Below are positions 18,039 through 28,103 of a stretch of DNA of 36,249 bases, piece after piece. The notes under the pieces were generated by a model, which made no database searches, was not told where the DNA came from, and saw only the letters and a list, made by a program, of their open reading frames with translations. A program made the position numbers and the translations under genes. Within the stretch, counting starts at the first letter, position 1. Every line of letters begins with the position of its first letter. The stretch is from Thiotrichaceae bacterium (lineage in GTDB: Bacteria; Pseudomonadota; Gammaproteobacteria; Thiotrichales; Thiotrichaceae): NCBI GenBank assembly GCA_015490895.1, contig WFWY01000033.1, positions 1 to 36,249 of the forward strand, given 5' to 3'.

Positions 18039-18632
18039 TCATGACTCACTACCACGACATATTTCATCAGCTCGAGCCGGTAGTATAGCCTGACATTCAC
18101 GCCCCAGCCTACTCCAGTCAAAACAGGGTCCCGGATCAGTCTTGCGCCCTGGTGCGATGTGTTCATGCCCGGTGATATGTTGCATATCCAGGCTCTCGTA
18201 ACAAGCTACCAATGCTTTCAGGACGGCCACCAGTTGTACATATTGTGCGTCAGTGAAGGCGCTGACATCATCCCCTTCAAGCTCGATGCCGATTGAAAAA
18301 TCATTACATACCGAACGCCCCAGATAGCGGGATACCCCAGCATGCCAGGCACGCTTGTGGAAAGGAACATACTGTATAATCTGTCCATCACGACGAACCA
18401 GCAAATGACTGGACACTTTCAGTGTATGTATCCCGGAGAAATACTCATGAGCCTCAGGATCCAGTGTATTGGTAAATAATTGATTAATATAAGGGCCTCC
18501 AAATTCCCCCGGAGGTAAACTGATGTTATGCAAAACAATCAATGACAATTCGTTTTCTGGCCTGTCATCACAGTTGGGGGATGGTATATAGAGGGCGGTT
18601 ACTAAAAGCCCGGTTTTTTTGTCAATATGCAT
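18039..18632 (-). CDS. ampD: 1,6-anhydro-N-acetylmuramyl-L-alanine amidase
   Basis: Cytoplasmic zinc amidase that removes the peptide from anhydromuropeptides during wall recycling and so lowers ampC-type induction. The 197-residue product has zinc ligands H35 (IVLHNISLPPGEFGG), H156 (ITGHEHIAPGRKTDPGP) and D166. Catalytic E117 (GIELEG) and K164 match the AmpD spacing. There is no signal peptide, consistent with AmpD rather than AmiD. It is convergent with infA, 28 bp apart. Its 5' side is followed by repeat elements. Confidence 0.94.
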   Translation of the reverse strand: MHIDKKTGLLVTALYIPSPNCDDRPENELSLIVLHNISLPPGEFGGPYINQLFTNTLDPEAHEYFSGIHTLKVSSHLLVRRDGQIIQYVPFHKRAWHAGVSRYLGRSVCNDFSIGIELEGDDVSAFTDAQYVQLVAVLKALVACYESLDMQHITGHEHIAPGRKTDPGPCFDWSRLGRECQAILPARADEICRGSES

Positions 18633-18675
18633 GGCAGATTAGAATACATGACACTCTTATTCTTTCAACAGTATC

Positions 18676-18854
18676 TTCAGGAGGCTCTGGATAAGTCTGG
18701 CCGGAATTTCTGAGTGATAGAATTTGTCAGGTTTTTGATAGAAGAGTTAGCAATAGCCGTCACTATTGGTCACTTTTATAGCGATAACCTGGCAGATTCT
18801 AGCCTCAAAGATTCTAGCCTCTGAACCAGTCATGACTGGTTCAGAGGCTCCTTT
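18676..18854. repeat. Family A inverted-repeat element, full copy with strong palindrome
   Basis: Starts TTCAGGAGGCTCTGG and ends GTTCAGAGGCTCCTTT. It contains the family core GTTAGCAATAG then TATTGGTCACTTTTATAGCG. No transposase is encoded. Its right portion carries a perfect 34-bp palindrome (18816-18849). It lies between ampD and the flippase gene, both transcribed away from it, and is followed 73 bp later by a family B copy. Confidence 0.8.
18816..18849. repeat. Perfect 34-bp palindrome
   Basis: The sequence from AGCCTCTGAACCAGT through central CATG to ACTGGTTCAGAGGCT reads identically on both strands, 17 bp per arm. It could extrude as a hairpin. It is inside the family A element and looks like a local duplication of its right end in inverse orientation. 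Confidence 0.85.
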
Positions 18855-18927
18855 GGGAGTCTCTTGTATCTCTCAAAAATAATAAATTAGATAGCTTCTG
18901 TTTTATCAGGACACAGAGGGAGCCTCG

Positions 18928-19086
18928 GAGCTTGTCCAGAAACAGAAAGTGTAGCAGAAAACCACAGGAATATTGCAAGCTAGGCTTATTGAACAAGGTG
19001 AATAGTTTCTCTATTTAACAATTTCAATAAGTTAAGGTATGATGCTCACAGGGTTTGTAGTAGTTTCCCGGTTCCAGGACAAGCTC
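18928..19086. repeat. Family B inverted-repeat element, copy 1 (159 bp)
   Basis: Perfect 10-bp terminal inverted repeats, GAGCTTGTCC (18928-18937) and GGACAAGCTC (19077-19086). The interior matches the second copy at 33170-33328 over its length, for example CTATTTAACAATTTCAATAA against CTATTTAACGATTTCAATAA. No coding capacity is seen. It lies 141 bp before the chosen flippase start and could affect its expression. Confidence 0.8.
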
Positions 19087-19227
19087 ACGGGAACCTCTAA
19101 TCTATTGCGCTTATGAAAGCTTAACGTATTAAGATACAATTCCCCCCTTTTGTTTTAGTTGTCAGGAGAGTGTGCGAAAATAAACAAGCGCCTGACTCGT
19201 TCGAGAAATCCTCCACCCGTTCAAATA

Positions 19228-20529
19228 ATGCGCGACCTGATCCTTAAAATCGTTCAAACCAGTGGTGCCAAGATCTATTCCCTGCTACTGGGCATGGTGA
19301 CTCTGGCCATTACAGCCCGCTGGCTTGGTCCCGATGGGCGTGGCATCGTCGCTTCGGTAACGACCTGGGTGAATATGTTTGTCTTTGTAACCAGTATCAG
19401 CCTTAGCCTGGTCGTTATTTACCAGGCAACAGAGGGAAGAGGAAAAAAGTGGCTATCAAAGATGCTCGGTGCCATGACACTGCATACGCTGATTGTTACC
19501 CTGTTAAGCTGGTTTGTTGTCGTCATTTTGTATGTCGCTGGTCACTATTGGGGTTTTGTGAATGTCTTTGGTGATATCCCTGCAATGGCTTTGCTGATTG
19601 GTTGCCTGATTATGCCATTCAGCCTGTGGGAGCTCTACTCACAGTCACTGCTCAATGTTGAAAACAGGCTCTTTGTTTTCAATAAATTTCAAGTTGTTGG
19701 CAGCACGGTTAATAGTATTCTTGTTGCGATTACCGTCATTGTATCCGGCTTTGGTGTACTGGGTGTACTGATATCAAAACTGGTCTGGCAGGGTATCATT
19801 GCTATCGGTGGTATTAAGGACTTGTTAAAGCATTCGAGCCACCCTGTTACCCTGAAACTGGGAAGCTATACGGCAACCTATAAGACCATGCTGACTGATG
19901 GCCTGAAGCTCCACCTGAATATTTTGGGCACAGTCATGCTGACGAATGTCGATATCCTGATGGTCAGTGCCTACCTTGGCAATGCAGAGACAGGGATCTA
20001 TCAGCTCGCCGTACAATTCACAGAAATGATGCTGATCGTTTCTTATGCGGTGATGACAGTATTACAGGGAGAAGCTTCCCGAAAAGGAGTTCATGACGTG
20101 TGGCCCTATCAAAGGAGATTGATTTTTTTGACCGTTGCATTCCTTATGGCTGCTGCTTTTTTTATGGGCTATACTGCAAAATGGTGGCTAATCTGGTTGG
20201 CGGGCGAAGAATTTCGCGCTTCTGTGGATGTGTTCCGCTATCTGGTTATATCGGTGATTGCAACCACGTTGCAGGCAATTATGATTAGCGTGCAATGGAT
20301 TGCCCGAGGCTGGTTTCTACAACTATCCATGATATCTATTGTCCTGGGAATCATGAATATCACCCTGAATGCCATACTGATCCCAAAATTTGGCCTGTTG
20401 GGTGCGGTATGGGCGACTCTGGCAACTTCAGCGCTGAGTTTGGTTATCAATATAACCGCTTTTATCTATGTTGAACTGGATGTACGCAAGCATCAACGGC
20501 TTGTGGCAAAGCAGGAACAGAGCTTATGA
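19228..20529 (+). CDS. Polysaccharide flippase-like membrane protein (MOP superfamily)
   Basis: Multi-pass inner-membrane protein of 433 residues resembling Wzx-type flippases that move undecaprenyl-linked sugar units across the membrane. About 12 hydrophobic segments are visible. The start IVQTSGAKIYSLLLGMVTLAITARWLGP has the N-terminal pattern of polysaccharide biosynthesis proteins, and the C-terminal half has LGNAETGIYQLAVQF and FGLLGAVWATLATS. The start is uncertain: a TTG at 19159 would add 23 basic residues, while the ATG at 19228 fits the family but has no clear ribosome-binding site. No glycosyltransferase genes adjoin it, so it looks like an orphan. The substrate cannot be inferred. 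Confidence 0.78.
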   Translation: MRDLILKIVQTSGAKIYSLLLGMVTLAITARWLGPDGRGIVASVTTWVNMFVFVTSISLSLVVIYQATEGRGKKWLSKMLGAMTLHTLIVTLLSWFVVVILYVAGHYWGFVNVFGDIPAMALLIGCLIMPFSLWELYSQSLLNVENRLFVFNKFQVVGSTVNSILVAITVIVSGFGVLGVLISKLVWQGIIAIGGIKDLLKHSSHPVTLKLGSYTATYKTMLTDGLKLHLNILGTVMLTNVDILMVSAYLGNAETGIYQLAVQFTEMMLIVSYAVMTVLQGEASRKGVHDVWPYQRRLIFLTVAFLMAAAFFMGYTAKWWLIWLAGEEFRASVDVFRYLVISVIATTLQAIMISVQWIARGWFLQLSMISIVLGIMNITLNAILIPKFGLLGAVWATLATSALSLVINITAFIYVELDVRKHQRLVAKQEQSL

Positions 20530-20562
20530 GAGGATGATGCCAGAGGGCGGTTAATGGCCTCT

Positions 20563-21768
20563 TTAGTCATAGAGATAAAAACCGGAAGCTTGTTGTTTCC
20601 AGTGTGTTTCATCAGCCTGTAGTCTTGTTTCCAGTGCCTCGACTGTAGCTTCTGCACGATCTATCCAGTTCCTCAAAAAATCCCCGCCATTAATGACATC
20701 AAAAGCAAGGCGGTCAAACTCATATTCATAAGGAAAATCACGCCACAAGGGATAAGCCGGGTAAAGCAGACGAATACTTTTCAGAAACAGTGCCAACAAC
20801 CGAAACGGTTTAAAATCATCTGGCTTGTACTCCGGATAGTCCGTATGCAAGTGGAGACCGGCACACAAGACCCCCTGATATTTGTGGAAGGTTGGTTCAA
20901 ACCAGACTTCGCGCAGACGGACGCCTTGCATCCATTGCGGTGCCAGTTCGTACATCTGCCGTAGAATATTTGGTATATCCAGATTCGGCGCACCAAACTG
21001 CTCCAGTGGTCGGGTTGTGCCCCGCCCTTCTGACAAGGTGGTCCCCTCCAGCAAGACCGTTCCCGGATAGGCTCTGACGGCATTCAGTGTCGCAATATTG
21101 GGGCTTGGGTTTACCCAGCAGAGCTGCTCTTGTGGCCAGCCATAACCGGGAGCTGCGTCCATGGAATAACCTTGCAGAGCAATCACCGTGAGTTTAAGTG
21201 CCAGAGATCGGTGATGCTGGTACCATTGTGCGGCCTCGCCAAGAGTTAGCCCGTGTCGCATCGGGATGGGAGCTGCGCCAACAAAGCTTTCCTGCCCAGG
21301 TTCCAGCAATAAGCCTTCAATCACTCTGCCTGCCGGGTTTGGTCTGTCCAGCACCCAGACTTCTTTATCGCAGTCAGCCAGGTCTTCCAGCAGATAAAAT
21401 AGCGTGGTGATAAATGTATAGATCCGGCAGCCGACATCCTGAATATCAACCAGCAGCACATCAAAGGTTTCCAGCATGGCGGGAGTGGGACGTCTGACTT
21501 TTCCATACAAGCTAAAAACCGGTATCTGGTGCCGGTGATCCATGCTGTCTGCTGTTTCCTCCATATTATCCTGTTTATCACCACGCAAGCCATGTTGTGG
21601 GCCAAAACAGGAAACCAGCTGGATATTCGGGCAGTCCATCAAGGCATCAATAGTGGGTCGAAAGTCACTGGTCAGGGAGGCAGGATGTGCCAGTAATGCC
21701 ACGCGCTGGTGTTTTAGTCTGGCCTGCAATGCTGGCTCATTGAGCAGACGGTCAATCCCCAGCATCAT
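20563..21768 (-). CDS. DUF1343/NamZ-family exo-beta-N-acetylmuramidase-like protein
   Basis: Member of the DUF1343 family, whose Bacillus representative NamZ removes MurNAc from the non-reducing end of peptidoglycan fragments. The 401-residue product shows the family pattern: [91 protein letters not shown] and [15 protein letters not shown] later [20 protein letters not shown] segment and [21 protein letters not shown] are also conserved. No signal peptide is visible, so it may act in the cytoplasm on recycled muropeptides. The ATG overlaps the recQ stop (ATGA), so it is co-translated with recQ. Confidence 0.88.
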   Translation of the reverse strand: MMLGIDRLLNEPALQARLKHQRVALLAHPASLTSDFRPTIDALMDCPNIQLVSCFGPQHGLRGDKQDNMEETADSMDHRHQIPVFSLYGKVRRPTPAMLETFDVLLVDIQDVGCRIYTFITTLFYLLEDLADCDKEVWVLDRPNPAGRVIEGLLLEPGQESFVGAAPIPMRHGLTLGEAAQWYQHHRSLALKLTVIALQGYSMDAAPGYGWPQEQLCWVNPSPNIATLNAVRAYPGTVLLEGTTLSEGRGTTRPLEQFGAPNLDIPNILRQMYELAPQWMQGVRLREVWFEPTFHKYQGVLCAGLHLHTDYPEYKPDDFKPFRLLALFLKSIRLLYPAYPLWRDFPYEYEFDRLAFDVINGGDFLRNWIDRAEATVEALETRLQADETHWKQQASGFYLYD

Positions 21769-23975
21769 GGTGCGTTACTCACTTGCTCCATCCCCGCAAT
21801 CACACACTGCAATATACTATAGTCCCACTGTTCTTCAAGTGCTTCATACAACGGTTTCATACTTTCACCCCAATGCACCGAAAGAAAGGAAGCTGCTGTT
21901 TCTATCGTTTCTATTTCCGTATCGCTCAATGTCAGCACTTGATGCCGCTGTAGCTCACCCGCGTGAATAGCATTAGCAAGGTGTGTATAAACCGTTGAAG
22001 GTTTAAGGCTACGCTGCTGGCAAATAGCGTCCGGATCCAGGCCATCTTTAAACATGGCAAGCGTGATGGTGGTGGTCTCATTCAGTGACGGGTTACTCTG
22101 TGCTGCTCCCTGGTTCTGATAGTGAATATCCGCTACTTCCTGCACGCTAGTATCGGAAGGAGGATGCTGCCGAATAATAGCCATAAACTGCTCACCATAT
22201 TTTTCCAGCTTGGATTGCCCCACACCGTGAATAGCCAGAAAGTCGCTATCGCAGGTTGGTCGATACCCTGCCAGATCATCCAGTACTGAATCATGAAAAA
22301 TAACATATGGGGGAACACCCTGCTCTTCTGCCAGCCGGGTACGCAACTGACGGAGTGCATCACGTACTACCTGATCAGCTTCTGCAAGCTGTGTACGAGC
22401 TTTCTTCCCGACACCTGTGCGCTGGCGTGCTTTCTTTTCCGGCTTACGCTGTTTCCGCGCCATAAAAACTTCTTCACCTCGCAGCAGATTACGCGCTTTT
22501 TCTGTCAGCTTCAGTACACCATGCTCCATATCGACATGCAGATAGCCCAGAGCAATTAATTCACGAAAGATACCCCGCCACTCTACCTGCGTATAGTCGG
22601 TACCAATACCCCAGGTGCTGATACGGTCATGCCCGTTATAAGCGATTCGCTTGTCCGTCTTGCCAACTAGCACATTAATAACATAAGTCACCCCAAAACG
22701 CTGCTGCGTCCGGTAGACACAGGATAATGCCATTTGTGCCAACCGGGTTGCGTCCCATGTTTCGGGGGGATTATCGCAGTTGTCACAATACCCGCATGGT
22801 GCTGGCAATGCTTCATCAAAATAGGCCAATAGCGCCTGGCGCCGGCAGGTCGAAAGTTCGCACAACCCCAGTAAGGCCTGTAACTTAAACTGGGTTACCC
22901 GCTTTATGGTATCGCTGGCATCAGAATCTTCCAGCATTTGGCGCAGAAAGATCACGTCTTGCAGGCCATAACTCATCCAGGCATCAGCGGGCTCGCCATC
23001 ACGTCCGGCACGTCCGGTTTCCTGGTAGTAAGATTCAATATTCCTGGGCAGGCTCAAATGTGCGACAAAGCGTACATCCGGTTTGTCAATTCCCATACCA
23101 AAGGCGATGGTTGCTACTATAATGACACCCTCTTCCCGCAAAAACCGTTGCTGATTTTGTTTACGTTGTTGCTGGGATAGCCCAGCATGATACGGTAGAG
23201 CCAACCGGCCTTTCTGCATCAGCCATTCGGCTGTACTTTCCACCTTTTTTCGAGACAGGCAATAGATAATGCCTGCATCTTCGGGATGTTTTTGCTCCAG
23301 AAACTGCCACAGGCGCTGGCGCACATTACCGCTTGATTCAGCAATCGTATAATGAATATTGGGTCGGTCGAAACTGTTAACAAAAATACCTGCCTGCTGA
23401 AGGCTTAACTGTTGCAGTATTTCTTGCCGGGTACGAGCATCCGCTGTTGCTGTTAGCGCGACCCTGGGCACCGTAGGAAAATGCTGTGCCAACAGACCCA
23501 GTTGTTGATACTCCTTGCGGAAATCATGCCCCCATTGCGATACACAGTGCGCTTCGTCAATTGCAAACAGGGAAATCTGGCACTGATCCAGTAAATTGAT
23601 CATTGCTTCGGTCAGCAGGCGCTCTGGTGCTACATACAGAATATCCAGCTCGCCCCGGAGTAATAACGCCTCTGTCTCCTGCTTTTCCAGAAAAGATAAT
23701 GATGAGTTAATAAATGCAGCGCGTATCCCCAGTTGACGCAGTGCATCCACCTGATCCTGCATCAATGCAATGAGCGGAGACACGACAACGCCAACACCAC
23801 GACGCACCAGTGCGGGTATCTGGTAACACAGTGACTTGCCACCCCCGGTTGGCATTAATACAAACGCATCTTCACCCTTGATCAAGGACTGAATAATTGT
23901 CTCCTGGTTATGCCGAAACTGGTCATAACCAAAGGTCTGCTTGAGAACGTAATGGGCATCAGTGTGTGTTGGCAT
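21765..23975 (-). CDS. recQ: ATP-dependent DNA helicase RecQ
   Basis: 3'-to-5' superfamily 2 helicase for recombination and fork repair (736 residues from the chosen ATG). Domains in order: helicase with Walker [13 protein letters not shown] (41-52), [14 protein letters not shown] and [12 protein letters not shown]; a zinc-binding region with [10 protein letters not shown] and CGYCDNC; a winged helix; HRDC ([20 protein letters not shown] to [13 protein letters not shown]). A C-terminal helix-turn-helix of about 90 residues ([20 protein letters not shown]) marks the long RecQ type. The upstream GTG frame adds 20 hydrophobic residues unlike RecQ, so the ATG at 23975 is preferred although its ribosome-binding site is weak. 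It overlaps the NamZ-like gene by 4 bp. Confidence 0.96.
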   Translation of the reverse strand: MPTHTDAHYVLKQTFGYDQFRHNQETIIQSLIKGEDAFVLMPTGGGKSLCYQIPALVRRGVGVVVSPLIALMQDQVDALRQLGIRAAFINSSLSFLEKQETEALLLRGELDILYVAPERLLTEAMINLLDQCQISLFAIDEAHCVSQWGHDFRKEYQQLGLLAQHFPTVPRVALTATADARTRQEILQQLSLQQAGIFVNSFDRPNIHYTIAESSGNVRQRLWQFLEQKHPEDAGIIYCLSRKKVESTAEWLMQKGRLALPYHAGLSQQQRKQNQQRFLREEGVIIVATIAFGMGIDKPDVRFVAHLSLPRNIESYYQETGRAGRDGEPADAWMSYGLQDVIFLRQMLEDSDASDTIKRVTQFKLQALLGLCELSTCRRQALLAYFDEALPAPCGYCDNCDNPPETWDATRLAQMALSCVYRTQQRFGVTYVINVLVGKTDKRIAYNGHDRISTWGIGTDYTQVEWRGIFRELIALGYLHVDMEHGVLKLTEKARNLLRGEEVFMARKQRKPEKKARQRTGVGKKARTQLAEADQVVRDALRQLRTRLAEEQGVPPYVIFHDSVLDDLAGYRPTCDSDFLAIHGVGQSKLEKYGEQFMAIIRQHPPSDTSVQEVADIHYQNQGAAQSNPSLNETTTITLAMFKDGLDPDAICQQRSLKPSTVYTHLANAIHAGELQRHQVLTLSDTEIETIETAASFLSVHWGESMKPLYEALEEQWDYSILQCVIAGMEQVSNAP

Positions 23976-24066
23976 AGACCGAAATATAGAGGATAGCGCA
24001 GCAGATATGAAGTAAATTCCGAGGAATATCACCACCTGTCATAAAAGATTCACTGCTGATCTTTGG

Positions 24067-24080
24067 CGGACTGTAGTCCG
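24067..24080. promoter_or_regulatory. Short palindrome between recQ and the CsgF-like gene
   Basis: CGGACT (24067-24072) and AGTCCG (24075-24080) form a perfect inverted repeat with a GT spacer in the divergent intergenic region. It could be an operator. It does not match the LexA consensus. Confidence 0.25.
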
Positions 24081-24138
24081 TTCACCCATTTTCAGATACT
24101 AAAACCCTGATAACAGCAAGTCACCTGTGAGGGTCCGT

Positions 24139-24582
24139 ATGAGTAACCCGTTTTCACCACAACATTTACCGCAGTATTGCCACGTTTTTATTTGCTTGTG
24201 TCTATTAAGCCTGGTCAGTACAACCAGCCTGGCTGCACATATTGCACCAGAAACTCTTTATCTCGATAACCACAACACGCACTCTAACCTGACTTCAACG
24301 ATGGCAACATCAGTGGCTACCTCAATCAGCCCTGCCAATGATCTGGAGCGAAATTTTAATCAGGAACTACAGTGGCGAATACTAAACCTTCTCGCCCAGC
24401 AGCTCTTTCTCGAAACCCAGCATGACAGAAAGAAACTTTCTGCCCCGTACAAAAATCTGTTGCCCTATATCACGCAAACCTTCTCGGTCGATATTTCATT
24501 CCTGAATCCTGAGTTCTTCAGGGTACAAATTATTGACAGAAACATCGGCGAGAAAACACAACTCACGATACCTCGCCTATAA
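24139..24582 (+). CDS. Small exported protein with a CsgF-like C-terminal half
   Basis: 147-residue product with an N-terminal signal peptide (about 1-33, hydrophobic CHVFICLCLLSLVSTTSLAA). The linker is Ser/Thr-rich and low-complexity (about 45-66). The C-terminal half reads NFNQELQWRILNLLAQQLF, then a beta-like stretch ending VQIIDRNIGEKTQLTIPRL. This resembles the order in CsgF, the curli secretion accessory (NFTQAIQSQILGGLL, then VDIA and VTDRKTGQTSTIQVSGL, from memory). The N-terminal segment of mature CsgF that plugs the CsgG pore is not present, and no csg gene is nearby. The ATG at 24139 is preferred over GTG at 24127 because GAGGG lies 5 nt upstream. A real gene seems likely; CsgF homology is a hypothesis. 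Confidence 0.6.
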   Translation: MSNPFSPQHLPQYCHVFICLCLLSLVSTTSLAAHIAPETLYLDNHNTHSNLTSTMATSVATSISPANDLERNFNQELQWRILNLLAQQLFLETQHDRKKLSAPYKNLLPYITQTFSVDISFLNPEFFRVQIIDRNIGEKTQLTIPRL

Positions 24583-24607
24583 TTTGCGCTCCGCTATAGT
24601 GCAGTGT

Positions 24608-25009
<402 letters not shown>

Positions 25010-25159
25010 TATTGATCAGAGGTTCCTAATGCAACGCCTATGCCAGGGCAAACAGTACAAGCGACTTACCCAGCCAGTCTGGATAACCTCATTTATGTCT
25101 TTTATTTCAGAATAAGAGGCCTGTTATCTTCAGTAAGCCGGGATATTCCGTTTTCGCCC

Positions 25160-25315
25160 AAGGAGCCTCTGATTAAGTCTGAGTGGAGTTTCTCGAATGA
25201 TAAAAAAAGTTAGCAATCGTTATTCTATTGGTCACTTTTATAGCGAAAACCTGTCGAATTCTAGCCTCAGAAAAACAAGTATGACTGGTTCAAGGATCTC
25301 CTTAACTTCCATACT
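25160..25315. repeat. Family A inverted-repeat element between glnK and amtB
   Basis: Starts AAGGAGCCTCTGATTAAGTC and ends CAAGGATCTCCTTAA. The core includes GTTAGCAATCGTTATTC and TATTGGTCACTTTTATAGCG. The right half is closer to the copy at 18676 (ATGACTGGTTCA) than to the copies at 29130 and 32444, suggesting subfamilies. It separates two genes that normally form an operon. Confidence 0.8.
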
Positions 25316-25344
25316 ACCTATTCAATCAGTTACAAGGACAAGCA

Positions 25345-26637
25345 ATGAAATCTCTTAGTTTACTTACCCTGTTTCTTTTATTTCCACTTAGCAGTTTTGC
25401 GGCGGATGAGATCAATGCAGCCAATACTGCATGGATTCTAACCGCCACCGCACTCGTTCTTTTTATGACATTACCCGGGCTGGCACTTTTTTACGGTGGT
25501 CTGGTACGCAGCAAAAACGTCCTGTCCATTTTGATCCAGTGTTTTGCCATCGCTGGCCTGGCCTCTATTCTCTGGTTGCTAATTGGCTACAGCCTCGCCT
25601 TTGATGCTGGTTCACCCTATATTGGAGGCCTCAGCAAAGTATTGTTTAATGGTATTGGTGAAGATACTTTACAAGGTGATATTCCTGAATCCCTGTTTGC
25701 TCTTTTCCAAATGACCTTTGCCATTATTACGCCCGCATTGATCATTGGTGGTTTTGCCGAGCGAATTAAGTTCTCCTCCGTACTATGGTTTTCATCACTC
25801 TGGTTATTGCTGGTTTATGCACCCATTACACACTGGGTCTGGGGTGGTGGCTGGCTAGGTGAAATGGGCTTACTGGATTTTGCAGGAGGCACGGTGGTGC
25901 ATATTACCGCCGGTGTTGCTGCACTGGTTGCTGCACTCGTTCTTGGCCCCAGAAAGAACTTTGGAAAAGCCGCCAGCACGCCACACAACATGACCATGTC
26001 AATTATGGGAGCAGGCATGCTATGGGTAGGCTGGTTTGGTTTTAATGGCGGAAGTGCTCTGGCAGCCAATGGTGACGCTGCCATGGCCATGCTGGTAACA
26101 CATATTTCTGCAGCAACTGCCGCTATGGTCTGGATGTTTATGGAGTGGGTCAAATTTGGCAAACCAACAGCACTGGGTACTGTGACAGGTATGGTAGCAG
26201 GCCTGGGTACAATCACACCTGCCTCCGGATTTGTCGGCCCTGCTGGTGCACTGGTCATTGGCCTTGCCGCAGGTTTTGTGTGCTTCAATGCCACCATCAT
26301 CGTCAAACAAAAACTTAAAATTGATGATTCACTGGACGTATTTCCCGTACACGGTATTGGTGGCATACTGGGAACATTACTTGCGGGGGTTTTTGCTTCT
26401 ACCCAACTGGGTATTTTCAGCGGCCAGGGGTTTTTAAATGAAAACATCACCAGCATCGGGCAACAAGTAAGTGTGCAATTTATCGGTGTGGTAGCCACCA
26501 TTGCGTATACCGCTATCGTGACCTATATTCTGTTCAAGCTGGTAAGCCTCATCACGGGAGGGCTGCGCGTCAGTGCTGATGAGGAGTCACAGGGTCTGGA
26601 TATCCTGGATCACGAGGAACGTGGTTACGATATGTAA
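25345..26637 (+). CDS. amtB: Ammonium transporter
   Basis: Trimeric inner-membrane ammonium channel (430 residues). It has a cleavable N-terminal signal peptide (SLLTLFLLFPLSSFAAD, cut near 20) as in other AmtB proteins, then about 11 membrane helices. Signature sequences include GLALFYGGLVRSKN, DFAGGTVVHITAGVAAL with the first pore histidine, and VFPVHGIGGILGTLLAG with the second. The cytoplasmic C-terminus (GLDILDHEERGYDM) has the conserved form that couples to GlnK. ACAAGGAC precedes the ATG. Confidence 0.97.
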   Translation: MKSLSLLTLFLLFPLSSFAADEINAANTAWILTATALVLFMTLPGLALFYGGLVRSKNVLSILIQCFAIAGLASILWLLIGYSLAFDAGSPYIGGLSKVLFNGIGEDTLQGDIPESLFALFQMTFAIITPALIIGGFAERIKFSSVLWFSSLWLLLVYAPITHWVWGGGWLGEMGLLDFAGGTVVHITAGVAALVAALVLGPRKNFGKAASTPHNMTMSIMGAGMLWVGWFGFNGGSALAANGDAAMAMLVTHISAATAAMVWMFMEWVKFGKPTALGTVTGMVAGLGTITPASGFVGPAGALVIGLAAGFVCFNATIIVKQKLKIDDSLDVFPVHGIGGILGTLLAGVFASTQLGIFSGQGFLNENITSIGQQVSVQFIGVVATIAYTAIVTYILFKLVSLITGGLRVSADEESQGLDILDHEERGYDM

Positions 26638-26648
26638 TCAAACCGTTA

Positions 26649-26678
26649 AACCTGTGTTGGGTTACATCAACACAGGTT
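26649..26678 (+). terminator. Hairpin downstream of amtB, possible terminator
   Basis: AACCTGTGTTG (26649-26659) and CAACACAGGTT (26668-26678) form a perfect 11-bp stem with an 8-nt loop, 11 bp after the amtB stop in the gap between convergent amtB and glmM. It has no T-run on either side, so it may act as an RNA 3'-end stabiliser or a weak bidirectional terminator. Confidence 0.5.
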
Positions 26679-26765
26679 CCCGGTGTTCGCCAAAAGTGAG
26701 ACTTTGCTAACACCTGCCCCTTGGGGCAACAGATATAGCTCCCGCTGGAGTGAAAAGGCTACGCC

Positions 26766-28103
26766 TTAAGCCGCTACTGAGCGTACTGTATCTGCTATTT
26801 TTTCTGCCAGTATCGAGGTTTCGGCCTGGTCTTCACCTTCAACCATTACCCGAATTAAAGGTTCTGTTCCAGAAGCACGTAATAATACTCTTCCCCGGTT
26901 TCCCAGTGTTGCTTCAACATCACGCACGGATTGCTGTATCTCATCTGATGCATCCAGATCAATTTTTTCCTTGATGGGAATATTAACCAGTATCTGCGGG
27001 TATTTCGACATCACCCGTTTGAGTTCATGTAAGGGCTTGCCAGAATCAATAAGGGCATGCATTACCTGAAGTGCTGCAATCGTTCCATCACCTGTTTCTA
27101 TGCGGTCACGAATAATGATATGCCCAGAGCCTTCACCTCCAATAATACCGTCACAGGCTCGTAACTTTTCCATAACATAACGGTCTCCCACATCTGCCCG
27201 ATGAAACCCCAGATTCATTGCCTTGATGGCTTTTTCCAAACCCAGGTTACTCATCAATGTGCCCACAATATCACCTTTCAGTCCATCCCGTTGCAGACGA
27301 TGCTGGGCGATGATCGCCAACACTTCATCACCATCCACTATATTACCCCTCTCATCGACCAGCATAAGCCGGTCACCATCACCATCCAGAGCAACACCGA
27401 TATTCGCTCGGTATGTTTTTACCGCATCCTGTAGGTTGGCCAGTGAGGTTGCACCACACTCATGATTGATATTGACCCCGTTCGGTTCTGCAAAAATCGT
27501 AATGACTTCTGCCCCCAACTCTTCGAAAACATTGGGTGCCACATGGTAAGTTGCTCCATTGGCACAATCAACGACAACACGTAAGCCGTTGAGTTGCACA
27601 TTATTGGGCAGGGAGCGCTTGCAAAACTCAATATAACGGCCTGCGGCATCCTCTACACGAGTCGCTTTACCCAAATTGTCAGACTCTACCGTCACCATAT
27701 CTTTTTCCAGATAAGCCTCAATCTCCAACTCAATAGCATCGTCCAGCTTGGTTCCATTAGAGGAGAAAAACTTAATCCCATTATCATAATAAGGGTTATG
27801 TGAGGCGCTAATGACAATGCCTGCCGATGCCCGAAATGTGCGTGTTAAATAAGCAACTGCCGGGGTAGGCATAGGCCCTACCAGTTTTATATCAAGCCCC
27901 GCTGCTACCAGACCCGCTTGCAATGCAGACTCCAGCATATAACCCGAAATCCGGGTGTCTTTACCAATAACAACCAGCGGGTGTGAATTTCTGGATAAGA
28001 CTTTTCCGGCCGCCCAGCCCAACTTTAAGGCAAAATCCGGGGTCATAGGACGTGTACCGACACGCCCCCGAATGCCATCAGTGCCGAAATACTTTCTACT
28101 CAT
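26766..28103 (-). CDS. glmM: Phosphoglucosamine mutase
   Basis: Converts glucosamine-6-phosphate to glucosamine-1-phosphate for UDP-GlcNAc, feeding peptidoglycan and LPS. The 445-residue product starts [16 protein letters not shown] and has the phosphoserine S101 in [17 protein letters not shown]. The metal-binding loop is [14 protein letters not shown], sugar binding is GEGSGHII, and the phosphate-binding C-terminus is [15 protein letters not shown]. Its first codons overlap the folP 3' end by 8 bp, and the gene order folP-glmM matches E. coli. Confidence 0.97.
   Translation of the reverse strand: MSRKYFGTDGIRGRVGTRPMTPDFALKLGWAAGKVLSRNSHPLVVIGKDTRISGYMLESALQAGLVAAGLDIKLVGPMPTPAVAYLTRTFRASAGIVISASHNPYYDNGIKFFSSNGTKLDDAIELEIEAYLEKDMVTVESDNLGKATRVEDAAGRYIEFCKRSLPNNVQLNGLRVVVDCANGATYHVAPNVFEELGAEVITIFAEPNGVNINHECGATSLANLQDAVKTYRANIGVALDGDGDRLMLVDERGNIVDGDEVLAIIAQHRLQRDGLKGDIVGTLMSNLGLEKAIKAMNLGFHRADVGDRYVMEKLRACDGIIGGEGSGHIIIRDRIETGDGTIAALQVMHALIDSGKPLHELKRVMSKYPQILVNIPIKEKIDLDASDEIQQSVRDVEATLGNRGRVLLRASGTEPLIRVMVEGEDQAETSILAEKIADTVRSVAA

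Noticed and set aside
25815-26501. 228-codon open frame antisense to amtB
   Set aside because: It is entirely inside the well-supported amtB gene, is proline/alanine/threonine-rich as expected for a shadow of membrane-helix codons, and has no recognisable domain.
26716-26727. GCCCCTTGGGGC palindrome as a terminator
   Set aside because: It would leave almost no loop and has no T-run after it.
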